Numbered from the stretch's first letter, positions 10,003 to 19,142 are shown. The stretch is 48,904 bases of DNA from Akkermansia muciniphila (GCA_945873305.1 CAMCCX010000010.1:1-48904); one strand, 5' to 3'. Program-made: numbers and translations. The notes: generated by a model from the letters alone, not told the origin.

Positions 10003-11664
10003 TCACTTTTTGTAGAGCTGCTCGACCTTGGCGGCCTCGGTGCGGGCGGTGATCCAGGAGGTGAAGGCGACGGTCTCGTTTTCGTTAGTCCGGGAGGCGA
10101 CCTCGCTGTCGATGCGGGCGGCGGCGTTGGGTTCCTTGACGACCTCGCGCTTGGCGACATGGAGGATGAAGGCGCGGTCCGCTTCAGTAATGACTTCGGC
10201 GATGGTGCCGGGATCGACGTTGCGGGCGGATTCAAACAGGTTGGCGGGCTCGCTGGCTCCGTCCGGCTTGTAGGTGCTGGTGATGGCGGAAAACGCCTTC
10301 GTCTCGGTGATTCCGGCATCCTTGGCGGCATCGGCGAAAGATTTTCCGGCGGCCAGCGAGGTTTGGATCTTGGTGACGGCTTCGTTGGCCGCGGCCTTCA
10401 TGGCCTCGGCGGCCTTTTCGGAAATGTATTGGGCGCGGGCGTCGGCGCGGGCTTCCTCATAGGTCTTCGGCCGGGATTTCTCCTCGCCGTCGATACGGGC
10501 GACGATCCATTGGTTTTCACCGACGGCGATGGCCTCGGAGATTTTAGAGAACGGATCGGAGGTTTCCTTGATGAGGAAAAGTTGATCGACCGCTTTCCCG
10601 CCGCGGGAGGAGCGGAGAGTCACATCGAGATCTTTTGGAGACGCGCTGCGGGGGAAGAGTTCGGTGGTTTTGACTTCCCAGCCGTTAGCCTTGGCGAGTT
10701 CCTCGAAGCCGGCACCTTTTTGCTCTTCGAGCTTGAAGAGGAAATCATCGACGAGCGCGTCGGTTTCGAGCTGCTTCTTGCGGCGTGCTTCGGCGAGCTC
10801 GGCGGCGCGTTTTGCTTTCTCCTCTTCCTTTTTCTTGGCGGCGGCCTTTTTCACTTCGTCACTGGCAGTGGCGTCGGCGATGGATTCGGGGGCTTCGTCG
10901 GCCTTGACTTCCTCCGGCAGGGTCGGCGTGGCGACGATGTAGCTGAACTTGCGGCGTGGCTCGGTGGTGAACGAGTCGGAGATGGTCTCCCAGTATTTTT
11001 TGATCTCTTCCTCGGTCGGTTGGCTTTTCTCTTCGAACGGAGTGACATCCAGCTTGGCGACGTGGCCGGTGATCTGTTGGTTTTCCAGGGCGAGGTTCTT
11101 GGCGAGCGCGTCGCGGTCCGGGCTGAGTCCGGAGCCGATGATGGCGTTGATTTTCTTGGAGGCGAGCACGTCGGAAGCGAGCTCGCGCAGGTCTTTTTCG
11201 GTCATGCCGAGGCGGCCCATGCCTTTTTCGATGAAATTCCGGTAAGTCTCCGGATTGAATTTCTGATCAGGTCCGGCGAAGACGCGGAGGGTTTTCAGAT
11301 AGGCGGAAATTTCCTCTTCGCCTGGATAGACGCCGAATTCTTCCTTCGCCTGGCGGAGAATCATCCGGCCGACGAAGAATTTCTCCGCGGCGTCGTCCTG
11401 GCTGGTCGCACCGGTGGAGAGGCCCATGAGGAATTGATAGAGCCCGAAGTCGCCGGAGCGGGCGAGGTTGGAAGTGAGCTCGAATGAGCCGGTGCCGAGG
11501 CTGCGGAATTCCTTGTCGTTGTAGGTGCGCCCGGCGATTTTCAGAATCGGTTGGCCTCCGCCCATGTTCCGGACGGAACTCGAATCGAGGAAGAAGAAGC
11601 TGATGAACAGGATCACGAAGACCACGATCATCAGGCCGGTGTATTTGCGGATATTCTCAATCAT
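10003..11664 (-). CDS. PpiD/SurA_N-like membrane-anchored periplasmic chaperone
   Basis: The 553-residue protein has a single N-terminal anchor (about residues 10-28) preceded by a short basic cytoplasmic end, and a large periplasmic part, the topology of PpiD. Residues 30-240 resemble the SurA N-terminal chaperone domain, with a conserved Glu-Glu-x-x-x-x-Tyr-Leu-Lys pattern. A highly charged Lys/Glu/Ala stretch (about 255-305) follows, then a segment where PpiD carries its parvulin domain. I cannot find the typical parvulin His and Phe motifs there, so isomerase activity is doubtful. The likely role is assisting folding of newly secreted proteins at the inner membrane. The TPR gene follows on the same strand. 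Confidence 0.78.
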   Translation of the reverse strand: MIENIRKYTGLMIVVFVILFISFFFLDSSSVRNMGGGQPILKIAGRTYNDKEFRSLGTGSFELTSNLARSGDFGLYQFLMGLSTGATSQDDAAEKFFVGRMILRQAKEEFGVYPGEEEISAYLKTLRVFAGPDQKFNPETYRNFIEKGMGRLGMTEKDLRELASDVLASKKINAIIGSGLSPDRDALAKNLALENQQITGHVAKLDVTPFEEKSQPTEEEIKKYWETISDSFTTEPRRKFSYIVATPTLPEEVKADEAPESIADATASDEVKKAAAKKKEEEKAKRAAELAEARRKKQLETDALVDDFLFKLEEQKGAGFEELAKANGWEVKTTELFPRSASPKDLDVTLRSSRGGKAVDQLFLIKETSDPFSKISEAIAVGENQWIVARIDGEEKSRPKTYEEARADARAQYISEKAAEAMKAAANEAVTKIQTSLAAGKSFADAAKDAGITETKAFSAITSTYKPDGASEPANLFESARNVDPGTIAEVITEADRAFILHVAKREVVKEPNAAARIDSEVASRTNENETVAFTSWITARTEAAKVEQLYKK

Positions 11665-11876
11665 GAAATGGTAGGGCTTGCCGTTGCAGATGGCGCGGGG
11701 AGTAAAGAGGGTGATTCCGGCTGCTTCAATGGTAATTCACTGCCGGGGCGGTGAGTCTCTCCATCAAGTCCGCGGTCTCAAGGCGAATTTTCGACTCATT
11801 TCAGCAAGGCTCCGGCGAAATCCGCTGAGAATCCGGCTTGCCCGTTCGTGGAAATGAAGGTTCCTTGGCGGACTTT

Positions 11877-13742
11877 ATGAACTTTCGCTGGTTGAACGCG
11901 CTGCTTTGGGGGAATTCGGTGGCACTGTCGTGGATGTGGGGGCTGGGGCTCTTTTTCAGCGTGCAGATGACTTTCATGTTCGGATTGCAGGGCTTGCTGA
12001 TGTTCGCGATCCCCAACGCGCTCGGGCTGATGCTGTTCGGTTTCCTGACGCACCGCGTGGCGGAGAGTCACAGCGGCGGGCAGGAATCGCTGGCGATTTT
12101 CTTCGACAAGTTTTCCCGGCCGTTCCGGCTGATCCTCTACATCTATCAAATCGTGGCGCTGACCCTGACGGTTTTCGCGCTGGTGAACTATCTGTTCATT
12201 CCGCTCAAGCTGGCGACCGGGCCGCTGCTGGGGATTTATTTGTGCCTGATCGTCTTCGTGATCCTGGCGGCCGGTTGTTTGTTCGGGGAGGAGTTCGGGA
12301 TTCAGAAAATCAAGCTCAGCCACGCGATGCTCGGCGGCCTGCTGGTGGGCTGCGTGGCGGTGATTCTGATCGGCCTGGACCCGCTGGTGCCGGCGCCGTT
12401 CGCGTGGACCTCGCCGTTCCAGGACGAATGGCGCGGGGCGCGGTTCTTCGGCTACGCGATTCCCCTGGTGATCGGGTTGTTAGTCGGGCCGTGGCTCGAC
12501 CTCCAGCACTGGCAGCGGGCGATCCAGATCCACCGCGAGAAGACCTCGATCCGCGCGAGTTACTTTTTCGGCGGGTCGATCTTTTTCCTGATGCTGCTCT
12601 TCCACGGCTGTCTGGCGCTGTGGGTGATGACCGAGCACGGCGGGCAGTTCGCCGTGTCGAAACTGGACGGCTTCAAATACGCCCACGACCTGGTGACCCA
12701 GTATTTCCACCAGAATTACAAGACCCTCGGCGGCGTGATGGCGCTGGCGTATTTCTCGTTCCTCGCCATCTGCGCGCTCACCACCTTGGACAGCGGCTAC
12801 ATCGCGCTGAAGTGGTTCCTCGGGAAAAACGTCGAGAAGAGCGAGAACATGCTGATTTCGCTCATCCCCAAGCAAATCCTCGGCTCTCCGATTCCGACGT
12901 TCCTGCTAGTCGGGCTGATCACGCTCGGCAGCCTTCTCGCGGGATTGGAACTGGAGTATTTCATGGTGTTCTATGCCTCGTTTTTCGTCGGCTACGCCGC
13001 GCTGGCCATCGCCCGCTGCTTCGTGCCGAACTCGCAGCAACCGCTGCCGCAGATCCGGATGTTCTCGATGGCGAGCATGTCGCTGGCGATTTTCGCATTC
13101 GGCTATTTGAAGAGCGACACCGCACTGCTGGTGCTCGGCTCGATCCTGCCTCTTGCCTACGTGATGTGGCTGGTTTTCAACGCCGACCTGTTACGCGTCG
13201 TGACCGAGCGGGCGGGCGAGGTGATCGAGGCGGCCGCGGAGATTCCCGCGCTCAAGGCCATCGCGAAAACGGTGCACGTGGCGGCCGCGTCCGACGTGGT
13301 GGCTCCCCACGACCATCATGCGCTGGGCGGGCATTTCGAGGGGAAATGGTTCGTTTATTCGATGATCGCGACCTATCAGGACACCAATTCCGTCGGCAAT
13401 GTTTACTTCGGGATGTATGGCTTGTTCGTCGGGAAAACCCGCGAGCTGTTTTTCAATGTGGCGATGCCGGACTTCGATTTGAAGACCACCAAATTCTACA
13501 TCCTCACGCGTTCCTTCGAGCACAAGTTCGTGCGCGAGGCCCGCGAGTTCGACACCATCACGGTGAAAATCAAGGTGGCGGATTTCAACCGCAAGTTCTG
13601 CACGCTGGAGCACCAGATTTTCGGTTCGAACAACGAGTTGCTAGGAAAGGGCAAGCAAAGCCTGCTGTTCGTCGCGTCCAAGGACTACGCGCTGCTGGAC
13701 ATTCCGTCCGAGGTTTACACCGCGTTCATGAAATACACTTGA
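11877..13742 (+). CDS. SSS-like transporter fused to a hotdog thioesterase domain
   Basis: Residues 1 to about 450 form 12-13 hydrophobic helices with features of sodium:solute symporters and the APC superfamily: a Leu-Asp-Leu-Gln-His-Trp-Gln-Arg loop and a Thr-Thr-Leu-Asp-Ser-Gly segment in a helix break. After a helical linker, residues about 488-621 are a soluble domain with the 4HBT (hotdog) thioesterase pattern: Thr-Tyr-Gln-Asp-Thr-Asn followed by Gly-Asn-Val-Tyr-Phe, and later strands of the fold. 4HBT enzymes hydrolyse acyl-CoA or acyl-ACP thioesters. The substrate of either half is unknown. The ATG at 11877 is preferred over a TTG at 11838. The gene converges on nadD with a four-base gap. 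Confidence 0.75.
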   Translation: MNFRWLNALLWGNSVALSWMWGLGLFFSVQMTFMFGLQGLLMFAIPNALGLMLFGFLTHRVAESHSGGQESLAIFFDKFSRPFRLILYIYQIVALTLTVFALVNYLFIPLKLATGPLLGIYLCLIVFVILAAGCLFGEEFGIQKIKLSHAMLGGLLVGCVAVILIGLDPLVPAPFAWTSPFQDEWRGARFFGYAIPLVIGLLVGPWLDLQHWQRAIQIHREKTSIRASYFFGGSIFFLMLLFHGCLALWVMTEHGGQFAVSKLDGFKYAHDLVTQYFHQNYKTLGGVMALAYFSFLAICALTTLDSGYIALKWFLGKNVEKSENMLISLIPKQILGSPIPTFLLVGLITLGSLLAGLELEYFMVFYASFFVGYAALAIARCFVPNSQQPLPQIRMFSMASMSLAIFAFGYLKSDTALLVLGSILPLAYVMWLVFNADLLRVVTERAGEVIEAAAEIPALKAIAKTVHVAAASDVVAPHDHHALGGHFEGKWFVYSMIATYQDTNSVGNVYFGMYGLFVGKTRELFFNVAMPDFDLKTTKFYILTRSFEHKFVREAREFDTITVKIKVADFNRKFCTLEHQIFGSNNELLGKGKQSLLFVASKDYALLDIPSEVYTAFMKYT

Positions 13743-13746
13743 TGGC

Positions 13747-14325
13747 TCAAGGGTGGTAGAGACCTTTCGCGGCGATCCACTCCGCCACCTTGGGATCCAG
13801 CCATGGATGGGTGGTTTCCCCGTTTGAAACCGACTCGCGGATGGCGGTGGCGGAGGCGGGATGGCCGCCGGCGATGACGTGCAACCGGCAACCGGCGCGC
13901 GGTTGCGGCGTTTCGCCGCGGGCGAGGACGATGAACTCGACGAGCGCTGCGAGCCGTTCCGGATCTTTCCAACGGGGGAGCGCGCTCCATTGGTCGAAGC
14001 CCATGATCCAGAAAAGCCGGGCTTCCGGGAAGCGTCCGGCCATTGCCTCGGCGGTCTGATAGGAATAGGACGGACCCGGCTGATGGAGTTCGAAATCATC
14101 GACGACCGCCCACGGAAGACCGGTGGTGGCGAGTCGCAGCATTTCGCAGCGGTCCTCGCCGCTGGCAGGCGTGCTGTCGGTCTTGTGCGGGGACATCCGG
14201 CAGGGTAGGAAGCGGACTTCGTCGAGTCTCAGCGCATCCTGCGCCAGCGTCGCCAGCTGGATGTGGCCTAGATGGACGGGATCAAAAGTGCCGCCGAACA
14301 GGGCGATTTTTCTCGGCTCGGGCAT
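13747..14325 (-). CDS. nadD: Nicotinate-nucleotide adenylyltransferase
   Basis: NadD joins nicotinate mononucleotide and ATP to form deamido-NAD in NAD synthesis. The nucleotidyltransferase signature Gly-Gly-Thr-Phe-Asp-Pro-Val-His-x-Gly-His lies at residues 10-20, with the family Pro-His-Lys motif near residue 47. The C-terminal Ser-Ala-Thr-Ala-Ile-Arg corresponds to the IS(S)T-x-IR motif. The length of 192 residues is typical. It is divergent from the J-domain gene across 69 bases. Confidence 0.95.
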   Translation of the reverse strand: MPEPRKIALFGGTFDPVHLGHIQLATLAQDALRLDEVRFLPCRMSPHKTDSTPASGEDRCEMLRLATTGLPWAVVDDFELHQPGPSYSYQTAEAMAGRFPEARLFWIMGFDQWSALPRWKDPERLAALVEFIVLARGETPQPRAGCRLHVIAGGHPASATAIRESVSNGETTHPWLDPKVAEWIAAKGLYHP

Positions 14326-14394
14326 TGCTGCCTGACGCTAGGAGGAATCGCCGCGCGATTCAAGCGTCGCCGCGCTTTACCGCAGGCGGGAAAC

Positions 14395-14961
14395 ATGGGC
14401 AGTTTCCCACCCGTGACCGATGCTTTTCAAATCCTGGGAATGGAACCGAAGTTGGTTCTATCCGACGACGCGGTGCGCGAGGCTTTCCGCGAAGCGGGCA
14501 AGCGGGCGCATCCGGACGCTGGCGGCGGAGATGGCGAGTTCGCAGCGCTGCGTGAGGCCTTCGCGGTGGTTTCCAGCCCGTCGCGGCGGCTCAGGCATTG
14601 GCTGGAGCTACGCGGCACGCCGGGCGAAGTCCGCGGCAGCATCGACAACTCGCTGATGGATTTGTTCTCCGAAGTCGGATCGGTGACACAGCTGGCGGAG
14701 TCGGTGATCCGCAAGCGCGACGAAGCGAAGTCCGCGCTGGTCCGTGCGATGTTGGAAGGGGAAACCCAAGTCTGCCGCGAGGCCGTGGAACGCGCGATTT
14801 CCCAAGTGGAAACAACGATCAGCCGTGAGTGCGCGATGTTTCCGGAATTGGAAAATTCCGCGGACCTTGAAGTGGAAGCCGCCGCGAAAATCGCCAGAAA
14901 CCTGGCGTTCCTCGAAAAGTGGCGGGCCGGTCTGCGCGCTTGTTTCGGCCGCCTGGTCTAG
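14395..14961 (+). CDS. J-domain protein, HscB-like in size
   Basis: The 188-residue protein begins with a J domain (about residues 8-75) carrying the His-Pro-Asp triad at 39-41 that stimulates DnaK-type ATPases. The remaining 110 residues are helical and charged and contain no zinc-finger or Gly/Phe region, so it is not a classical DnaJ. The overall size and layout resemble HscB, which delivers Fe-S scaffold to HscA, and a cysteine desulfurase lies two genes downstream. No HscA, IscU or ferredoxin is nearby, so the HscB link is only a suggestion. The start at 14395 is preferred because the longer frame would overlap nadD. Confidence 0.72.
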   Translation: MGSFPPVTDAFQILGMEPKLVLSDDAVREAFREAGKRAHPDAGGGDGEFAALREAFAVVSSPSRRLRHWLELRGTPGEVRGSIDNSLMDLFSEVGSVTQLAESVIRKRDEAKSALVRAMLEGETQVCREAVERAISQVETTISRECAMFPELENSADLEVEAAAKIARNLAFLEKWRAGLRACFGRLV

Positions 14962-15107
14962 CGAAGAGGCTCAAGCAGAACGCCACGAATCTGGCTTGAT
15001 TTGTTAAGATCTGCGAAATAATTTCCGGGACTTCATTCCGCATTTTGAAAAAGCGCCGTCCCAAGTCCTCTGCCAAGCGTCCGTTGAAAAATCAGCGGCG
15101 GACGCGG

Positions 15108-15977
15108 ATGTCCTTTGCGGAAGTCCTCAGCTCAGCGAACCGGCGGGCTCACGAGCAGGCAAACCGCCGCGGCGGAAACCGCGGCAAGAAGTTTGTCTGG
15201 GCGGCGGTCGCGGAGGCCGAGTTCGACGACGAGATGGAGTCCTCCGAGTGGCTGAAGCGGCTCATGCGCTGGAGTCTGGCCCTGATGCTTTTGCCGCTTT
15301 GCTGGGTGACGAGCTGGACGTTTCTATCGAGATTCTCACAGGCCGCGGTGAATCAGGATTTCTGGAAAACGTCGGAATTCTGGTATTTCGCGACGGGCGC
15401 GCTGGTGATGGTCGGCTGGTTTTGGTCGGGCTTGTTGCAGTCGTTTTTCCTGTATCTTTACGTGCTCGGCCACGAGCTGACGCATGCGCTGTTCGTGGTG
15501 CTTTATCGCGGGAAAGTGACGGATTTCCACGTCAGCACGAGCGGCGGCTACATCACGACGAACAAGACGAATTTGATCATCGCGCTGTCGCCTTATTTCG
15601 TGCCGTTCTGGTCGGTGGTGTGCGCGCTGCTCTACGCGGTGGTGCGGCATTTCGCGGGACTCTCACAGGAATGGGACCGTTTGCTTTACGCGGTGATGGG
15701 CATCACTTGGACATTCCACATGGTTTGGACCCTGTGGATGATCCCGCGCGACCAGCCGGATTTGAAGGAAAACGGCACCTTCCTCTCGCTGGTGGTGATC
15801 TATCTGGCAAACCTGTTGGTGCTCACGGGGTTGCTTTGCGTGGCCGGGGACTCGCCATGGCAGAGCACCCGGGAATTCGCGATGGAATGGCTGCGTCATG
15901 CGGCCACCTGGGGCGACATGTTGCTGCGGCGGACGAATGAGGCGATCGCCGCTTTCCGCGCGGCGGGCCGGTTTTGA
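15108..15977 (+). CDS. M50-like membrane metallopeptidase
   Basis: The 289-residue protein has about six hydrophobic segments and a zinc-binding His-Glu-Leu-Thr-His motif at residues 122-126 inside the third, as in site-2-protease-type (M50) intramembrane peptidases. The second M50 motif (Asn-x-x-Pro...Asp-Gly) is not visible; a Leu-Ser-Pro-Tyr-Phe-Val-Pro segment may take its place, as in M50B-like families. The N-terminal 45 residues are hydrophilic and basic. An in-frame TTG at 15045 would add 21 very basic residues; the ATG is chosen, but either is possible. The substrate is unknown. The gene precedes the cysteine desulfurase by 53 bases. Confidence 0.72.
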   Translation: MSFAEVLSSANRRAHEQANRRGGNRGKKFVWAAVAEAEFDDEMESSEWLKRLMRWSLALMLLPLCWVTSWTFLSRFSQAAVNQDFWKTSEFWYFATGALVMVGWFWSGLLQSFFLYLYVLGHELTHALFVVLYRGKVTDFHVSTSGGYITTNKTNLIIALSPYFVPFWSVVCALLYAVVRHFAGLSQEWDRLLYAVMGITWTFHMVWTLWMIPRDQPDLKENGTFLSLVVIYLANLLVLTGLLCVAGDSPWQSTREFAMEWLRHAATWGDMLLRRTNEAIAAFRAAGRF

Positions 15978-16030
15978 GGATGGCGGTTTTCCGGGTTGAT
16001 ATCGGGAAGGCGCGGAAGGATGCTGCGGCC

Positions 16031-17194
16031 ATGATTTACCTCGACGCCAATGCGACCACACCGCTTCCGCCCGAGGTGTTGGAGGCGATGTTGCCGTGGT
16101 TGCGGGACGGGTTTGCGAATCCCTCGGGCAGCTATGCCGCGGCCAAGCTGGGGCGGCGGGCGATCGATCAAGCTCGCGCGCAGGTGGCGGAATTGATCGG
16201 CGCGGAGCCTGCGGAAATTGTCTTCACCGGCGGTGGCACGGAGAGCGTGAACACCGCGCTTCACTCGCTGGACCGCTTGGCGGGGCAGGGGACGGCGGTG
16301 ATTTCCGCCATCGAGCACAGCGCGGTGTTGCGCTTCGTGGAAGATCTAACTCGAGATCAGGTTCGGGTGCCTGTGGACTCCGGCGGACGTCTGGAGATGG
16401 CGGCGTTCGCGCGTGCTTTGGAGGGTGCCGCGTTTGTCTCGCTGATGGCCGCTAACAACGAAACCGGCGTCATCCAACCGCTGCGCGAAGCCGCAGCGTT
16501 GGCCCGCGAGCGGGGAGTGCCGGTGCATTCCGACGCGGTCCAGGCGGCGGGGAAAACCCCGCTGAACGTGCGGGATCTGGGCGTGGATTTACTTTCCATC
16601 TCGGCGCATAAATTTCACGGCCCCAAGGGCGTGGGCGCGCTTTATGTGCGCGAGGGCTTGCGCTTCACGCCGCTTCTTCGCGGCGGCGGACAGGAGGCGG
16701 GGCGGCGCAGCGGCACCGAGAACACGGCGGGCATCGTGGGCATGGGAGCTGCCGCGGCATGGATGTCGAGGACTTCGAAGAACCCGGTGGATGCGATGCG
16801 CGATGCGTTCGAGGCCAAGGTGCTGGCGGAAATCCCCGGGGTCACCGTCAATGGCGACCTCGCCCACCGGCTTCCTAACACCAGCCACCTTTCCTTCGGG
16901 CAATGCGATGCGGCGGGCTTGCTGATCCTTCTCGATGAGGCGGGAGTCGCTTGCTCCGCGGGGTCGGCCTGCATGACCGGCAAGCAGCGCCCTTCCCATG
17001 TGCAACTCGCGATGGGCATTCCCGAGGCGCTGGCGAAAAGCAGTCTGCGGATCAGTTTCTCCCGGCTTAACACCATGGAGGAAACGGTGGCCGCGGCCGA
17101 CGTGTTGAGAAAATCCGTGGAAAAACTGCGGCGGGTGCAGGGAGCCGGCGTGGGGCCGGTGGTGGTCTATACACCCCGCTTCAACGCATGTTAG
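16031..17194 (+). CDS. Cysteine desulfurase (NifS/IscS family)
   Basis: This PLP enzyme removes sulfur from cysteine and passes it on as a persulfide for Fe-S clusters, tRNA thiolation and cofactors. The 387-residue protein begins with the family motif Ile-Tyr-Leu-Asp-Ala-Asn-Ala-Thr-Thr. The PLP-binding lysine is Lys194 in Ser-Ala-His-Lys-Phe-His-Gly-Pro-Lys-Gly, and the sulfur-accepting cysteine is Cys314 in Ser-Ala-Gly-Ser-Ala-Cys. The ATG at 16031 is chosen because an upstream frame to 15974 overlaps the M50 gene. It stands without iscU, iscA or suf genes, so its dedicated partner is not apparent. Its last four bases overlap the end of the convergent kinase gene. Confidence 0.93.
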   Translation: MIYLDANATTPLPPEVLEAMLPWLRDGFANPSGSYAAAKLGRRAIDQARAQVAELIGAEPAEIVFTGGGTESVNTALHSLDRLAGQGTAVISAIEHSAVLRFVEDLTRDQVRVPVDSGGRLEMAAFARALEGAAFVSLMAANNETGVIQPLREAAALARERGVPVHSDAVQAAGKTPLNVRDLGVDLLSISAHKFHGPKGVGALYVREGLRFTPLLRGGGQEAGRRSGTENTAGIVGMGAAAAWMSRTSKNPVDAMRDAFEAKVLAEIPGVTVNGDLAHRLPNTSHLSFGQCDAAGLLILLDEAGVACSAGSACMTGKQRPSHVQLAMGIPEALAKSSLRISFSRLNTMEETVAAADVLRKSVEKLRRVQGAGVGPVVVYTPRFNAC

Positions 17195-19080
17195 CGCCCG
17201 GCGGCTTGCAAGCGGAGCAGCGGCTCGCGAGCTTTTTTGTCGGAGGTGGCCTCCAGCGATTTTGCGACCAGTTTCACCAAGTCGCCGCGCTGGTTGCTTT
17301 TCTTGAGGATGGCGGTGGCGGCGTCTTCGGCGGCCGTCCGGAGCTCGGCGTTGGGACTGAACTGGACGACGGTTAGCAAGGACTCGAACTGCGCGTCGCC
17401 CGCGGTGGTGCGGATGATTTGCATCGCGGCGACAGCGGAGCGGACGTCCGGCGTGGTGCGCGCGAATTCCAGTAGGCCCGGAGCCATTGAGCTGTTCCCG
17501 CGTTTGGCGAGCACTTGGAGAATCATCGTCTCGCGGACTTCGGGGAGGATTTGTGTGGTGGTGGTGATAAAATCGGTTAGGGTCGCGTCGATGTCGCTGC
17601 CGTCACTGGCTTTTGCCAGTGCGAGAACCTTGAAGATGTTCTTCTGCTTTTCTTCGGTATCGGCATTGGCAGCCGCATCGAGAAAGTGGTTGAGCTCCGC
17701 GCCGCTCATCGGGATTTCGGTGGTCCCGTCCGTTGCCGCTTCGACGAGCATGACCTCGTAGCGTTGGCTGGCCTTGCTCTGTTTGATCCTGTTGGAAAGG
17801 ATGAAACCGAGAACTGCAATGAAGAGGAGAGAAGCCACCGCAATGGTGATTTTCAGGCCTTTGCCGGAGCTTTTCGGCGTGTGGCTGGGGACGTATGGTC
17901 TGGCAGGAAGAGCGTGCTGGGCGGACGTCGGCGTCGGTGGAAGGACGTCGGGAATTTCGTGAGAGGACGTGTAAATGCTCGGTTTGGAGCCCTCCGGCGG
18001 CAGCAACGGCTGGGGCGCGGTGATGACCTGAGGCGGCTCGGGGGCCGGCTCGGGCTCGGATTCGGGCTCGGGCTCGACGGGGGCGGGCTCTTGGACGGGC
18101 GGGACATAGCCGGGAGGCGCCATCCGCGGATCGGTGACGACTCGTTTGGTGGGAGCGGCCGGCTGGGCTTCGGCGGCGGGAGGCGCCATGCGGGGACGCG
18201 GGCCAGCTGGGACCGCGGGCTTGGCGGTCCCAAGGCTCATCGTGGGATGGGGATTCTTGTCGTTTTTTAAAAACACCAGAAGCGCGTCTCTCGCCGATTC
18301 GGGGCGGTCTTCGGGCATCCGGTTGATGAGCCACATGATCCAATCACAGGTCCAAAGCGGGATATCCGAGCGTATATCCTGAAGCGGAATGACCCGGTGA
18401 TGGAGGTGGGCAACCATCACGTCCTGGCCGGTCTCCCCATTGAACGGATACTTGCCGGTTAGCGCCTGATAGTAAACGCAGCCCATCGCGTAAAGGTCCG
18501 AGCGGGCATCGAGAGGCACCCGCTCGAACTGCTCGGGTGCCATGAAAAAGATCGAACCGAACACCGCTTCGATTTCCTGCAAGTCCTCCAGCGACTGGGC
18601 TTGGGTCAAGGTGGCCAAGCCGAAATCCACGATTTTCATCTGGAATTTCCCCGACGGGAGCCAGGTGAGCATCAAGTTAGATGGCTTGATGTCGCTGTGG
18701 ATCAGTCCGAGTTCTTGCGCGGCGATGAGGGCTTCCAGCGTCTGGAGGGCGAGCTCGCGGAAGTCGGGCCAGGTGAGCGGGGCTCGTTCGATGAGCTCGT
18801 CGAGGGTTTTTCCGCTGATCAATTCCATCACCACGTAAGGACCGTCTTCGTCCGCGCCGACGTCATAAACGGTGACGATGTTAGGGTGCTGGAGCGAGGC
18901 GAGCGCGCCGGCCTCCTTGATCAGCTGGCGGGTGGATTCCTCCTGCAGTCCGGTATCTCCGGTGGCCACGGAAATCCGCTTGATCGCCACTTCGCGATTC
19001 ATCCGGGTGTCGTAACCCCGGTAAACCGCACCCAGTCCTCCCTGGCCGATTTTCCCGCGGATTTCGTAGCGATCTTCCAT
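17191..19080 (-). CDS. Membrane Ser/Thr protein kinase
   Basis: The 629-residue protein has an N-terminal Hanks-type kinase domain (about residues 5-270): glycine loop Gly-Gln-Gly-Gly-Leu-Gly, Lys34 in Ala-Ile-Lys, catalytic loop His-Ser-Asp-Ile-Lys-Pro-Ser-Asn at 128-135, Asp-Phe-Gly at 152-154, and Ala-Pro-Glu. The His-Ser-Asp in place of His-Arg-Asp makes it a non-RD kinase. A long Pro/Glu/Ala-rich linker follows, then one transmembrane helix near residue 425 and a helical extracytoplasmic domain of about 190 residues that may form HEAT-like repeats. The signal sensed and the substrates are unknown. The start at 19080 opens with Met-Glu-Asp-Arg-Tyr-Glu-Ile, typical of these kinases. Confidence 0.9.
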   Translation of the reverse strand: MEDRYEIRGKIGQGGLGAVYRGYDTRMNREVAIKRISVATGDTGLQEESTRQLIKEAGALASLQHPNIVTVYDVGADEDGPYVVMELISGKTLDELIERAPLTWPDFRELALQTLEALIAAQELGLIHSDIKPSNLMLTWLPSGKFQMKIVDFGLATLTQAQSLEDLQEIEAVFGSIFFMAPEQFERVPLDARSDLYAMGCVYYQALTGKYPFNGETGQDVMVAHLHHRVIPLQDIRSDIPLWTCDWIMWLINRMPEDRPESARDALLVFLKNDKNPHPTMSLGTAKPAVPAGPRPRMAPPAAEAQPAAPTKRVVTDPRMAPPGYVPPVQEPAPVEPEPESEPEPAPEPPQVITAPQPLLPPEGSKPSIYTSSHEIPDVLPPTPTSAQHALPARPYVPSHTPKSSGKGLKITIAVASLLFIAVLGFILSNRIKQSKASQRYEVMLVEAATDGTTEIPMSGAELNHFLDAAANADTEEKQKNIFKVLALAKASDGSDIDATLTDFITTTTQILPEVRETMILQVLAKRGNSSMAPGLLEFARTTPDVRSAVAAMQIIRTTAGDAQFESLLTVVQFSPNAELRTAAEDAATAILKKSNQRGDLVKLVAKSLEATSDKKAREPLLRLQAAGR

Positions 19081-19142
19081 GATTTCGTCGTGCTTCAAAA
19101 TGTAGAGTGATGGCCCGCGCCGCAACTACCAAAAACCCTGCG

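Noticed and set aside
10159-11487. Long plus-strand open frame (442 codons) opposite the PpiD-like gene
   Set aside because: Its product is low-complexity Gly/Glu/Phe/Leu sequence without any motif, as expected from the antisense of a GC-rich gene.
11906-13759. Plus-strand open frame (617 codons) in another frame of the transporter-thioesterase gene
   Set aside because: It is Arg/Pro/Gly-rich without hydrophobic segments or motifs, while the chosen frame has clear membrane helices and a hotdog domain.
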